A stretch of 64,000 nucleotides of DNA from JAIEOG01 sp964611895 (GCA_964611895.1 CAZTDN010000012.1:1-64000), one strand, 5' to 3'; numbered from the stretch's first letter, positions 34,537-42,941 are shown. Program-made: numbers and translations. The notes: a model not told the origin generated them from the letters alone.

Positions 34537-36483
34537 ATGCTCTTTCGGCCGAAATTTTTTTCGATAAAACACCAAGTGCTCGTTGCGCTGCTTCTAGTGT
34601 TGACGGTGTCTTTTGCCGCTTTTTTTTACAGTGCTCGTCGTATTCTGGTTGCTGACAAAAAACTCCTCATTCGAGATTTGAATCTAGCACTCATGGACGG
34701 AACCTATGGTGCGGTGACCAAAGCCATTATTCAGCGAGCTACCGAGGTTGTGCAAGTCGCAGGAACTCAAGCTATCACGCGGGATGCGGGCCCTCAGTTC
34801 GCAAAAAAGTTTTTCGAATCTTTTCGTCCACCGTTTTCCAACGAAATTCTTCGCGTTACCTTCTTGCGCCGTGCGCCGGGTGGACAGTTTGAAGTATACA
34901 CACAGCTTTCCAACAATGCCTTATTGGAAAGTCGAGCGTACGCCGGAGATTTTTTTGAGCGAGTGGATCAGGCGCACCCGGTTTTAGTCTCTGATCTGAG
35001 CGATAAGCACATCCGTTTAGAAAATCTCTCTTCGTTAGTTTCGGCGAATGAACGCCCGGCAACTTTCCTGGGAATCGCCATTTTTGTTCCTGCACGAATG
35101 CTACGAGATTCCAAAAACTCCTGGATTGTGCGGGTAGATATCGATCAGTCTTTCTTGATCCAAGCATTGAAGGGCTCCGATCTTTCGGAGATTTTCATGG
35201 TTTCCAGAGAGGGTCGCCTGATAAGTCATAGCGACTCGGCCCAGCTTTTGTCCAAGGACGCATTTGCTCACCCGCTGGTATCCAAGTTGAAACAGGTTGG
35301 ACAGTCGAGTGAAAGCGTTGAAGTCCAGGTGGGAAAGCAAACCTTTCTGGCGAGTGTACGCGAAGCAGGTATAGCCGACACTTTTTTGATCTCTCAAATT
35401 CCTGCGTCCGAGGTGTTTCAATCGATGCGGCAGTTGCTGCGCAGTACGTCCACCACCGGATTGATTATTCTCTACTTTGCTTTCATAGGGAGCATTCTAT
35501 TTTCCAGCAGGTTGACGATTGACTTGAAGAAGCTAGCTTTTGCAGCAAAGCGCATTGGTCGGGGGGAATTTGATCTGCAGATTCCAATGAAACATCAAAA
35601 CCGCGGCCTGCACGACGAAGTCGGCCAGCTCTCCCATGGTTTTGAAGTGATGGCTCAGGAAATCCAGCAGCTTCTCAAGCAAACCGAGGAAAAGGCTCGG
35701 ATGGAAAACGAACTCAAGACGGCGAGTTTGTTGCAGTCGACCGTGCTTAGCACTCCGGCTTTAACATCGGCAGACTTTCGCCTGGTGAATTATTACCTTC
35801 CCGCTACCGAGTGCAGTGGCGATTTCGTGGATGCTTTTGTGGTGGGGCGCAAAGCTTATTTTGTGGTCGCGGATGCTACGGGCCATGGAGCATCGGCTGC
35901 AATCGTAACCGGCGTGGCCAAGAGTTGCTTGCTCACGGTAAAGCTGCTGCAAACATCTCAGCTAGAACAACCCGGGCAGGTGCTACAGGCCATGAACAAA
36001 GTCATGTTCGATTCCTGCAAAGGCAAGCTCCTGATGACGATGTGTCTAGTGACATTGGACTTAGATTCAGGAGAGTTATTGGTTGCCAATGCGGGACATG
36101 AGTCGCCTCTTTGTTTGACGAGAAATGCCTTACGCGAATCCAAGCCCAAGCCAGAAGTGTTGTTTGCGCGCGGCGAGCGGTTGGGTTTCTCGGCTGATAG
36201 CCAGTATGAGCAACAGCGGTTCCAGCTAAACGCAGGAGACTTTTTACTGTTGTACACCGATGGGATTTCTGAGGCCGTCAATTCCGCGGGAGCGGAGTGG
36301 GGAGAACGGCAGCTTAAGAAAGCATTTACCAGAGCGGTTTCGAAGTCATCTAACCTAGAAGCAGTTAAAGAATCCATTATTTTAGACCTCCAGGCATTTA
36401 CTGCAGGCCATGCAGCCAAAGATGACGTCACTTTTAGTCTGGTGGAGTTCACCCCAACGGTGGTAAAAGCGGCCAATGCTTGA
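34537..36483 (+). CDS. Membrane sensor serine phosphatase, SpoIIE/RsbU (PP2C) type
   Basis: A 648-residue protein: transmembrane helix at 13-32, an extracytoplasmic sensing domain (about 33-305), a second helix near 308-325, a HAMP segment and a PP2C-like phosphatase from about 400. Metal-binding motifs are intact: SGDFVDAF, VADATGHG, LLYTDGISEA and KDDVTFS. Such enzymes dephosphorylate anti-sigma-factor antagonists (RsbV/SpoIIAA type). No antagonist or anti-sigma gene is adjacent. The end overlaps the next gene by 8 bases. Confidence 0.92.
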   Translation: MLFRPKFFSIKHQVLVALLLVLTVSFAAFFYSARRILVADKKLLIRDLNLALMDGTYGAVTKAIIQRATEVVQVAGTQAITRDAGPQFAKKFFESFRPPFSNEILRVTFLRRAPGGQFEVYTQLSNNALLESRAYAGDFFERVDQAHPVLVSDLSDKHIRLENLSSLVSANERPATFLGIAIFVPARMLRDSKNSWIVRVDIDQSFLIQALKGSDLSEIFMVSREGRLISHSDSAQLLSKDAFAHPLVSKLKQVGQSSESVEVQVGKQTFLASVREAGIADTFLISQIPASEVFQSMRQLLRSTSTTGLIILYFAFIGSILFSSRLTIDLKKLAFAAKRIGRGEFDLQIPMKHQNRGLHDEVGQLSHGFEVMAQEIQQLLKQTEEKARMENELKTASLLQSTVLSTPALTSADFRLVNYYLPATECSGDFVDAFVVGRKAYFVVADATGHGASAAIVTGVAKSCLLTVKLLQTSQLEQPGQVLQAMNKVMFDSCKGKLLMTMCLVTLDLDSGELLVANAGHESPLCLTRNALRESKPKPEVLFARGERLGFSADSQYEQQRFQLNAGDFLLLYTDGISEAVNSAGAEWGERQLKKAFTRAVSKSSNLEAVKESIILDLQAFTAGHAAKDDVTFSLVEFTPTVVKAANA

Positions 36484-36931
36484 GATCTTTGTCGACGGCG
36501 ATGCCTGCCCCTTTAAAGAAGAAATCTATCGAGTTGCCAAACGCTATAGTCTCAACGTTTTCATGGTGTGCAATAGTGAACAACGTATTCCACTCGCTAG
36601 CTGGATCAAGCCCGTCGTGGTAGGCATGGGCTTTGACGCGGTAGATGATTGGATCGTCGCCCATGCTTCAGTTGGGGATATTGTAGTTACCAACGATTTG
36701 CTACTCAGCCAGAGAGCGCTTGATAAACAATCCCGAGTTGTGGATACCCGAGGCAGAGAAATTACCCCAGAAATTATAGGGGAATTACTTGCCACTCGGG
36801 AGCTGATGGCTACGTTGCGCCAGATGGGGACTCCAAATCTCGGCCCAAAACCCCAGAAACCAAAGTACCGTTCGGATTTTCTCAGTACCCTCGATCGCGT
36901 GATACACTCTGTAAAAAAGACTGCACGCTAG
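36476..36931 (+). CDS. UPF0178 (YaiI/YqxD) family protein
   Basis: A 151-residue protein with the family start LEIFVDGDACPFKEEIYRVA, DIVVTNDLLLSQRAL, VDTRGREIT and a basic C-terminal tail. The family has a PIN-like fold with aspartates that suggest a nuclease, but no confirmed function. It is coupled to the phosphatase gene by an 8-base overlap. Confidence 0.92.
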   Translation: MLEIFVDGDACPFKEEIYRVAKRYSLNVFMVCNSEQRIPLASWIKPVVVGMGFDAVDDWIVAHASVGDIVVTNDLLLSQRALDKQSRVVDTRGREITPEIIGELLATRELMATLRQMGTPNLGPKPQKPKYRSDFLSTLDRVIHSVKKTAR

Positions 36932-36941
36932 AGAGGTGGGT

Positions 36942-37442
36942 ATGTTTTTCGGGTTTGGGAGGGCTTCATTTGTCGTCCGGACATTGGAGATTAAAGACTT
37001 TGATAACCCCGTCCTAATGGAGTCTTTGCTCAACCTTTCTCCACACCGAGGACAGACACAAGAGTCTTTTAAACAGATTTTTCTTGAGCGCGTGGGCAAT
37101 ACGCACACTTTGATAGCACTCAAAGGCGAAGAGGTGGTGGGAATTGCGTCGCTTTTGGTGTTCAGATCTTTCCGCGGAAAGAAACTCGGCATTCCGCTAG
37201 AGCTTTTTGTGGACGAAGCACACCGTGGAAAAGTCGGTTTTATAATGTTGCGAGAGATTTGCCACATTGATCGTTCCATTCGGCGGTACTTTGGGCCGGT
37301 AGGTTTGGATTTGTTGGGGCTCTACAAAGCGTGCGGTGGAACGGTGAAAGAGGGCGTTGTCTATGTCGAGAAGGTTTTACCTGGCGCGTCTACTCTGGGC
37401 CCACTCCACCAGCGAGAAAAGGCTCCAGACGTGGGCCCATAA
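36942..37442 (+). CDS. GNAT-like N-acetyltransferase
   Basis: About 166 residues. The pattern TLIALKGEEVVGIASLL, then LFVDEAHRGKVGFIMLREI, fits motifs D and A of GNAT acyl-CoA transferases, but the R/Q-x-x-G-x-G loop is atypical (HRGKVG), so the call is tentative. GAGAGG lies before the ATG at 36942; the upstream GTG at 36936 is an alternative. The last 66 bases overlap the convergent asparagine-synthase gene. Confidence 0.6.
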   Translation: MFFGFGRASFVVRTLEIKDFDNPVLMESLLNLSPHRGQTQESFKQIFLERVGNTHTLIALKGEEVVGIASLLVFRSFRGKKLGIPLELFVDEAHRGKVGFIMLREICHIDRSIRRYFGPVGLDLLGLYKACGGTVKEGVVYVEKVLPGASTLGPLHQREKAPDVGP

Positions 37443-39251
37443 AACGCCTGGTTCTTGTCGACAGAATGCTTCGAAGACCCGCTGAGCTGCTGGTCGAGAA
37501 ATTCCCAAAGCGTCCCAGCTAGATTGGTAATCCGAGCTAAAGGCTCTTTGTATGCGGCGATTCAAAGGCCCTCGGATTAACTCTTTCCACGGAAAGACAA
37601 ATCCGCTCTTGGGGCGGTGGACGGCTTCGTGCGGAAGACCTTTCCCAATCGTATTTACCAAGAGGGGCTTGTTCGTCTGGCGAGGGAGTTTGTACCGTCC
37701 TGGAATGGTTGCTACCAATTCTACTAAGCGGTGGTCCAAAAAGGGGGCTCTCACCTCCAGTGAATGGGCCAGACTCAGTGCATTGGTGTCTCGGAGTAGA
37801 GTGTTTTTCAAATAGATTTCTACATCCAGGGCACAAACGGCATTGATTGGGTCGCGGACTGAGTCTATCCAGGGAACGGTTTTTCGGATGAGATCCGATG
37901 CCGATACAGTCGGATAGTTCGGCAGCAATTCGCAGCGAAGGGGGTCCAAAAAATAGGAGCGCGAAATAGCATAATACGAGCTGATATCTCGAGGACCTTT
38001 GAGAAAGGCCCGCAGTAATACGGAAGACCTAGAATCCGCTCGATTTCGGCTTAGTCGAGTCGCCGCGAGGAAGGCGGGCGCAAGCCGGAGATAACGAAAG
38101 TATTTCGCACGTCGAGCAAGGGGGTAGCCTGCAAAAAGCTCGTCAGCACCAACACCACTGAGCGCTACGGTATACCCATGCGCATGTGTCGCTTTGGCGA
38201 CGGTGAAAGTGTTGATGCCGTCCGCCGTGGGTTGATCCATAGCAGCAAAGGCCTCGAGCGCGGTGGTTTCAAATTCAGAGTTGGATACTTCGATATCTTG
38301 ATGACGAGTGCCCAGTGCACTGGCAACAAGCCGCGCTGCTTGTCTATCGGGAGACGGGGCAATGGTTTGGGAGACACAGAGCGTGTCGACGCCTCTGGTA
38401 CGGCCCCGGTGAGCGGTGGCGGCAATGCTGCTAGAGTCAATACCTCCAGATAAAAACACAGTCAGTGGGACATCGCTGACGAGCCGGCACTCTATCGCAT
38501 CGCGTAGCAGCGACCCGATTTCTTCTAAGCATGGTGGAGTGAGATGGCCTATGGTTTGAAAGGGGTTTTTCCAGTAACGTTTGGTTGTCTGTTCCAGCGT
38601 TAAGGCATCGACTTTCATCAGAGTCCCGGCTGGTAACATGAATGCGCCAGTAAATATGGTTTCAGGCTCTAAGACACTGCCGAACGTGAGATAGGATTGG
38701 ACGGCCGAAGGCGAATAGCCAGGCCCTGCAAAACCGCACTCGTACAGAGGTGTGACTTCCGAGGCGAAAGCGAACTCCCCCTCGGTAAAAGCGTAGTAGA
38801 GCGGGATAATACCGAGGCGATCTCGCACAAGGGTGAGTGTCTTTTCGATTCGGTCCCAGACCGCAAAGGCGAATTCGCCTTGAAGAATCTCTGGAGTGTG
38901 ATCGCGCCATTGAGTCCACGCGTGAAGCAGCACTTCAGTGTCGCTGGTACCTTTAAACTGGGTGATCCCTTTGGCGGCGAGTTTGGATTTAATTTCTTCG
39001 GTGTTGTAAATCTCGCCGTTGTAGGTGAGGACGTAGCGACCCCCGGGATCGTGCATTGGTTGTGCTCCAGCCGGAGTCAAGTCACGAGTGGCGAGTCGTC
39101 GGTGTCCAAGTGCGACCTCGCGATGGTTAGGAGAAATTTTCTCGTAATAGGCGCCAAAGCCGTCGGGCCCTCGGCGCTTCATTTTGTCGCGGAGCATGGC
39201 GGTGCGTTGTTCGGCGTGGTGGGTGGCAATCATGCCGACAATAGCGCACAT
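37377..39251 (-). CDS. asnB: Asparagine synthase (glutamine-hydrolysing) family amidotransferase
   Basis: A 624-residue protein of AsnB type. The glutaminase has catalytic Cys2 (MCAIVG) and YNGEIYN at 77-83; the synthetase has the PP-loop SGGIDSS at 268-274 and GVGADELFAGYP. In polysaccharide regions such enzymes commonly amidate a uronic acid or similar group of the glycan instead of making free asparagine. It follows the FkbM gene by 11 bases. Its function (amino acid or glycan amidation) is not decided by sequence. Confidence 0.9.
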   Translation of the reverse strand: MCAIVGMIATHHAEQRTAMLRDKMKRRGPDGFGAYYEKISPNHREVALGHRRLATRDLTPAGAQPMHDPGGRYVLTYNGEIYNTEEIKSKLAAKGITQFKGTSDTEVLLHAWTQWRDHTPEILQGEFAFAVWDRIEKTLTLVRDRLGIIPLYYAFTEGEFAFASEVTPLYECGFAGPGYSPSAVQSYLTFGSVLEPETIFTGAFMLPAGTLMKVDALTLEQTTKRYWKNPFQTIGHLTPPCLEEIGSLLRDAIECRLVSDVPLTVFLSGGIDSSSIAATAHRGRTRGVDTLCVSQTIAPSPDRQAARLVASALGTRHQDIEVSNSEFETTALEAFAAMDQPTADGINTFTVAKATHAHGYTVALSGVGADELFAGYPLARRAKYFRYLRLAPAFLAATRLSRNRADSRSSVLLRAFLKGPRDISSYYAISRSYFLDPLRCELLPNYPTVSASDLIRKTVPWIDSVRDPINAVCALDVEIYLKNTLLRDTNALSLAHSLEVRAPFLDHRLVELVATIPGRYKLPRQTNKPLLVNTIGKGLPHEAVHRPKSGFVFPWKELIRGPLNRRIQRAFSSDYQSSWDALGISRPAAQRVFEAFCRQEPGVLWAHVWSLFSLVEWAQSRRAR

Positions 39252-39262
39252 AGACGTGTAGT

Positions 39263-40075
39263 TTAGCCGGGGCGAGGTACCGCAATCAAGTTTGCTGGGT
39301 GGTCGTTGCGGTGTGGGGCGGGGAGAAGAGTTTCAAACCCAACGGAGCCCAAGAAGTCGACGATGGGTTGAGAAACGAGCCGGTTGTCCATCCAGTGAGC
39401 TTCGAAGATGATTGCCTTGGGGGGAGAGTGGATCAGGGTTTGCTGCATTCCTTGGAGGATTTCGAGTTCGGCTCCTTCTGTATCGATTTTGATCAAGGTA
39501 GGTGAGGGAGAGCGACCTTGGGCGATCCACCCGTCCGCACAAAAAGTGCTTACTTTAATTTCGGGGCCTTGCCAGTGCGGAAAGAACCCACCGACGCCGC
39601 TGTTGCCTTCTAACCCGCTGAAAAAAGATCGCAGTTCGCTGCGCTTGGCCAGAGCGGCGGCGTGCAGATGTACGGGGAGGTGAGGGTTGAGCGACGCATT
39701 TTTTGCAAGCTGAGAAAAGACGGTGGGGCTGGGTTCAAAGGCATGAACTTCCTGGACGCCGGGGTGAGTTGCCGCACGAAAGGCAAAACTGCCGATATTG
39801 GCGCCGATGTCCCAGATTACCTCTTTAGCGTCGATGTAACGAACCAGGCTTTCCCAGACATCGAGTTCGTATTGGCCATTCTTGAGTATCTCAAACTGAA
39901 TAAAGTCTTTCATGTTGAGGCTCAGGCGAGCTGTTTCGGCGTAGGGGACTATAAAGCGCGGTCGACCCAGCAATCGGTACAACGCGTACCAAAGCCGCTG
40001 TTTTGCCGGGTGATCCGGCCCGAAGTAGTAGGCGAGCAATGGCTTAGAGATCCAGGTGGGTAACGACCAGGTCAT
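39263..40075 (-). CDS. FkbM family SAM-dependent methyltransferase
   Basis: A 270-residue methyltransferase with VIWDIGANIGSFAF (SAM-binding motif I) and the family signature LIKIDTEGAELEILQG. FkbM enzymes O-methylate sugars and polyketides; beside an AsnB-type amidotransferase it likely decorates a glycan. Upstream member of a two-gene operon. Confidence 0.9.
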   Translation of the reverse strand: MTWSLPTWISKPLLAYYFGPDHPAKQRLWYALYRLLGRPRFIVPYAETARLSLNMKDFIQFEILKNGQYELDVWESLVRYIDAKEVIWDIGANIGSFAFRAATHPGVQEVHAFEPSPTVFSQLAKNASLNPHLPVHLHAAALAKRSELRSFFSGLEGNSGVGGFFPHWQGPEIKVSTFCADGWIAQGRSPSPTLIKIDTEGAELEILQGMQQTLIHSPPKAIIFEAHWMDNRLVSQPIVDFLGSVGFETLLPAPHRNDHPANLIAVPRPG

Positions 40076-40149
40076 CTGGCCATTCTACACCAGACAGATG
40101 CGCTTCGTACTTTCTCGCCACGCAATTGAAAATAAATTCTAGAAACTGA

Positions 40150-40474
40150 TGGCTCCCGGGGAGGGAATCGAACCCCCGACAGGGTGGTTACAGTGGTTCC
40201 TCTTGTTGTCCAAGAGGTCTGGACTATCTCATCACCCACGCGAGATGCGTTAGGGTGTCGGGCGCTGTTAGGGCTTATCGCTTGCGCTGCTCATCCCTTA
40301 GTCTCTGCACGTTTCTAGCTACTTTTGGCGCTTCACTAGACTTCGCTCAGGATTGCCCTTCTTTTTATCAAAGCGAGGGATTCCCTGAATTCACCCGATT
40401 TTTCAATCCGCCTCTCGGCGGAAAGCTGCATTTTGTGTTACAGCCACCTGCTCTACCGACTGAGCTACCCGGGA
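40150..40474 (-). tRNA. tRNA-Asn(GUU), split by a group I intron, CCA encoded
   Basis: Read on the minus strand: acceptor 5' strand TCCCGGG at 40474-40468, D-arm AGCTCAGTCGGTAGAGC, anticodon stem GGTGG and loop CTGT, then the intron, then TAA, CCACC, variable loop CTGTC, T-arm with loop TTCGATT, acceptor 3' strand CCCGGGA, discriminator G and an encoded CCA at 40152-40150. The joined exons give a seven-base anticodon loop CTGTTAA with anticodon GTT, flanked by GGTGG/CCACC. Joining at any other point leaves a wrong loop size. The discriminator G and GTT fit tRNA-Asn, which is a GatCAB substrate when asparaginyl-tRNA synthetase is missing. Confidence 0.93.
40191..40439 (-). other. Group I self-splicing intron in tRNA-Asn anticodon
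   Basis: A 249-nt intron between U35 and U36 of the anticodon. The 5' exon ends GGCTGT and the intron ends in G, as group I requires. The internal guide GCAGCT (40424-40429) pairs with GGCTGT, giving the required U-G wobble at the splice site. Conserved core elements are readable: a P2 hairpin CCGCC/GGCGG, a Q-like GGGCAATCCTGAGC (40345-40358 region), an R-like GTGCAGAGACTA (40299-40310), an S-like GATAGTCC (40211-40218) whose GACTA/TAGTC pair forms P7, and a P9 hairpin CCTCTTG/CAAGAGG before the 3' site. No homing endonuclease is encoded. Confidence 0.93.
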
Positions 40475-40595
40475 ACAATAAGCGCAGACAATGACAAACT
40501 CCCCCTGTCTTGTAAAGGGCTACCCACTGCGAACTCTCAAAACACGCTACCCTTAGCGTCTTGCATTTCCCGGGTCTGAGACCTACGTTGGGCCC

Positions 40596-40889
40596 ATGGA
40601 TAGAAAACTTCGAAACAAGTCCCACGGAGATCTTCCTGCCAGTGTTCGGCTGGTCAAGCAAATCCGAAGTGAGTTGCGAGCAGAGCTCCGTTCCTTGGAG
40701 GCGAGGCTCGACTCTCTTGACTCCAAAATGGAGTCTCGGTTCGATCAAATGCTGGTCGTTTCCCACCGCACCCAAGTGCTGATGGAAGAGCAGCGCAGTG
40801 AAAACCGCATTGTCCTGGATGGGCTGAAAACTGTCTTGGATCGCCAAGATCGCATAGAGCGAAAACTGGGCCTGGAACCCACGAACTAA
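40596..40889 (+). CDS. Small coiled-coil protein
   Basis: A 97-residue, highly charged alpha-helical protein with heptad-like Leu spacing (LVKQIRSELRAELRSLEARL), no membrane segment; not recognised. The stop codon lies inside the first operator-like palindrome of the next gene. It could be a short structural protein or a mis-called reading frame, but the helical periodicity supports coding. Confidence 0.55.
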   Translation: MDRKLRNKSHGDLPASVRLVKQIRSELRAELRSLEARLDSLDSKMESRFDQMLVVSHRTQVLMEEQRSENRIVLDGLKTVLDRQDRIERKLGLEPTN

Positions 40890-40920
40890 TTTATTAGTTG
40901 ATCTAACTAATAAATTAGTT
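40884..40920 (+). promoter_or_regulatory. Twin palindromic operator for BlaI-type repressor
   Basis: Two 16-bp sites, AACTAATTTATTAGTT (40884-40899) and AACTAATAAATTAGTT (40905-40920), are separated by GATCT. Each site is itself a palindrome (AACTAAT/ATTAGTT), and the two are inverted copies of each other. Centre spacing of 21 bp is two helical turns. They end 11 bases before the repressor ATG. BlaI/MecI dimers bind such paired 16-20-bp dyads and autoregulate, so this is the likely operator. Confidence 0.8.
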
Positions 40921-40931
40921 AGACTCAATCC

Positions 40932-41324
40932 ATGGTGAGAAAAAACTCTGTCCCCTCCGAAAGACTCCTGACTCCCGTGGAGCTTGAACTGATTTCCATT
41001 CTTTGGCGGCAAGGCCCTAGCACTGTGCACGACGTGCAAACGGCACTCAAACCCACTAGAAATCTGGCTTACACGTCCATTTCCACAGTCCTGCGGATTC
41101 TAGAGTCCAAACGATTCTTGAAAAGTGAAAAAAGCGGTCGCGGACACAAGTACTCTCCGCTGGTCTCTAAAGACGAATACGAGTCGATTACATTGCGCGA
41201 TGTGGTGGGTCGGGTGTTCGATGGCACGCCAACCAGTCTGGTGCGCCGGCTCTTGGAAATAGGAGATCTCACTCCAAGAGATCTGAGTGAAATTCAATCA
41301 ATCCTCGACGAAAAACGAGGCTAA
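40932..41324 (+). CDS. BlaI/MecI/CopY family transcriptional repressor
   Basis: A 130-residue winged-helix repressor: LTPVELELISILWRQGPSTVHDV at the start, the recognition region AYTSISTVLRILESKRF (the family TVxTxLxRLxxKG pattern), and a C-terminal dimerisation part. In the known systems a M56 membrane protease signals cleavage of the repressor when cell-wall synthesis is disturbed. The next gene, two bases downstream, is such a protease. The predicted operator is just upstream. Confidence 0.93.
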   Translation: MVRKNSVPSERLLTPVELELISILWRQGPSTVHDVQTALKPTRNLAYTSISTVLRILESKRFLKSEKSGRGHKYSPLVSKDEYESITLRDVVGRVFDGTPTSLVRRLLEIGDLTPRDLSEIQSILDEKRG

Positions 41325-41326
41325 GC

Positions 41327-42892
41327 ATGCACGCTTGGGGGGCGGATCCGATGAAGGTTTACTTCGAAGTGGGGTTGCTTTTGGGGGCGGTTGCGTTCCT
41401 AGCTTCCATCGCAATTGTTTTCTGCAGGGCGCGTATATGGCTTAAGTTTGTCTACTCTGCGGTTGCAGCGGCGACAGTTTTTCCGGCGATTTTGCTCTTA
41501 TTGCCAGAAAAAGATTTTCCTCGGCCTCTCCCTCAAGTGTGGTCAGAGGCGGTTGAGGCAGCACCTAGCTTGGCAGCTTTTTCTGCTTCTGTGCAACACG
41601 CTTCAAGCCTTTCACCTTCTGTAAACTCGTTTGCGTTTACTATATTGTGGGCAGGGTTGGCGATTTCTTTTCTGGTTTGGGCTCTGCATCAGAGCCTGCT
41701 TTGGAGTTTTGTTCGCCGTCAAACGCTGATTCGATCTCAAGGGCGTCTTCGCATTTATGCTACGAATTCCTCTGGCGCGTTTTCTTGTCTCCTAGGAAGG
41801 CGCGCCGTCGTCGTTATTCCGTTTGATTTTATCGAAGATCGTGCCCGTTTTCGCATGGTGCTAGCCCATGAACTGCAGCACCACCGCCAAGGAGACACGC
41901 TGTGGTCAGCCTGCTTTGCTTTTGTTACTGGATTGTATTTTTGGAATCCGGCTGTCTATGGGCTTGCACGTCAGGTGGCTCGGATCCAAGAGTTTGCTTG
42001 CGATGAAGCGCTGATTGGCCGTCGGCAGTTTTCTCCGCAGGCATACAGTCGCTGTCTACTGGAGGCAGCAAAACTCGCCCTGAACACTGGTCGTCCCCCG
42101 GTTGGTACCACCGGGATGGCGAGCAGCCGTTCAGGACATTTACTAAAACGGAGAATCCAAATGATCCTCAATATAAATGCGGTACCTCAGCGAAAGGGCA
42201 CATTCGTGCCATTGCTCGCCGTTGTTTTGATGGCAGTCTGCGCGGTGGGCGCAAAAAGCATGGTCCAAGAGCGCTCGTTGGATAGAGCGCACGTGGAAGC
42301 GCTTGTGAGAGCTTCTGCCTCAGAGATTCCACTCGAACTCAACGACCGCGTCTATGAAGTCCTCAGGAAATTCACGACGACAGAGAGTGGTCGAAAGCAT
42401 TTTTCCCAAGCCCTGGATCGACTGCCCATTTACCGCAGCCTGATTGAGCGAAAGGCTGCTGAATATGGCCTGCCCAAAGAACTCATTGTCATCCCGTTTT
42501 ATGAGTCTGGATTCAAACTCAATCTGGTCTCCTCGGCACGTTCCGTAGGGATTTGGCAGTTTATTCCCGAAACCGCCCGGCACTATGGGCTGACAGCGTT
42601 CGACGCGTGGGACAAATCCAACCTGGCCAAAGAAGATCGCCTGGATCCGGAAAAAGAAACCGACGCAGCCATGCGCTACCTAAAGCACCTGCATGGGATC
42701 AAGGAGTTTCAAGGCGATTGGCGCTTGGCTATCAAAGCGTACAATGAGGGCGAAACACACGTCCTGAAACAGATCAAAGCGCATGGAACAAACGACCCAT
42801 GGAAACTCGAAGCCGTTGCACCGCGAGAGGGTTACCTTACGGGCGCTATGGCCGCATTGATTCTCTATCAAAATCCGTCGCTAATCCGCTGA
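41327..42892 (+). CDS. BlaR1-like M56 metalloprotease fused to lytic transglycosylase (SLT) domain
   Basis: A 521-residue fusion. Residues 1-310 are a M56 protease: four hydrophobic segments, zinc motif HELQHH at 181-186 with the third-ligand region EFACDE at 222-227, and RRIQMIL before the last helix near 292-310. Residues about 360-520 are a soluble lytic transglycosylase: catalytic Glu393 in FYESGF, GIWQFIPETA at 408-417 and AYNEG at 471-475. BlaR1 has a penicillin-binding sensor in this place. Whether the SLT part is a murein-cleaving enzyme, a sensor of cell-wall material, or both, is unknown. Start at 41327 directly after the repressor; ATG at 41351 is an alternative. Confidence 0.9.
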   Translation: MHAWGADPMKVYFEVGLLLGAVAFLASIAIVFCRARIWLKFVYSAVAAATVFPAILLLLPEKDFPRPLPQVWSEAVEAAPSLAAFSASVQHASSLSPSVNSFAFTILWAGLAISFLVWALHQSLLWSFVRRQTLIRSQGRLRIYATNSSGAFSCLLGRRAVVVIPFDFIEDRARFRMVLAHELQHHRQGDTLWSACFAFVTGLYFWNPAVYGLARQVARIQEFACDEALIGRRQFSPQAYSRCLLEAAKLALNTGRPPVGTTGMASSRSGHLLKRRIQMILNINAVPQRKGTFVPLLAVVLMAVCAVGAKSMVQERSLDRAHVEALVRASASEIPLELNDRVYEVLRKFTTTESGRKHFSQALDRLPIYRSLIERKAAEYGLPKELIVIPFYESGFKLNLVSSARSVGIWQFIPETARHYGLTAFDAWDKSNLAKEDRLDPEKETDAAMRYLKHLHGIKEFQGDWRLAIKAYNEGETHVLKQIKAHGTNDPWKLEAVAPREGYLTGAMAALILYQNPSLIR

Positions 42893-42921
42893 AAACCCGC
42901 TCCCCTCGGGGCTTTGGGTTT
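42893..42921. terminator. Hairpin between convergent genes, possible bidirectional terminator
   Basis: AAACCC and GGGTTT form an outer stem with CCCC/GGGG inside it, between the convergent stops at 42892 and 42942. Flanking A and T residues could serve as U tracts on either strand. Confidence 0.4.
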
Positions 42922-42941
42922 CCTGGGGGGGAGGGTTTGGT

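Noticed and set aside
40255..40494. 79-residue ORF within and around the tRNA intron, candidate homing endonuclease
   Set aside because: No LAGLIDADG, HNH or GIY-YIG motif; the ORF crosses the intron border into the tRNA exon; too short.
40368..41039. 223-residue minus-strand ORF
   Set aside because: It covers the intron, operator and repressor gene antisense; composition is not protein-like.
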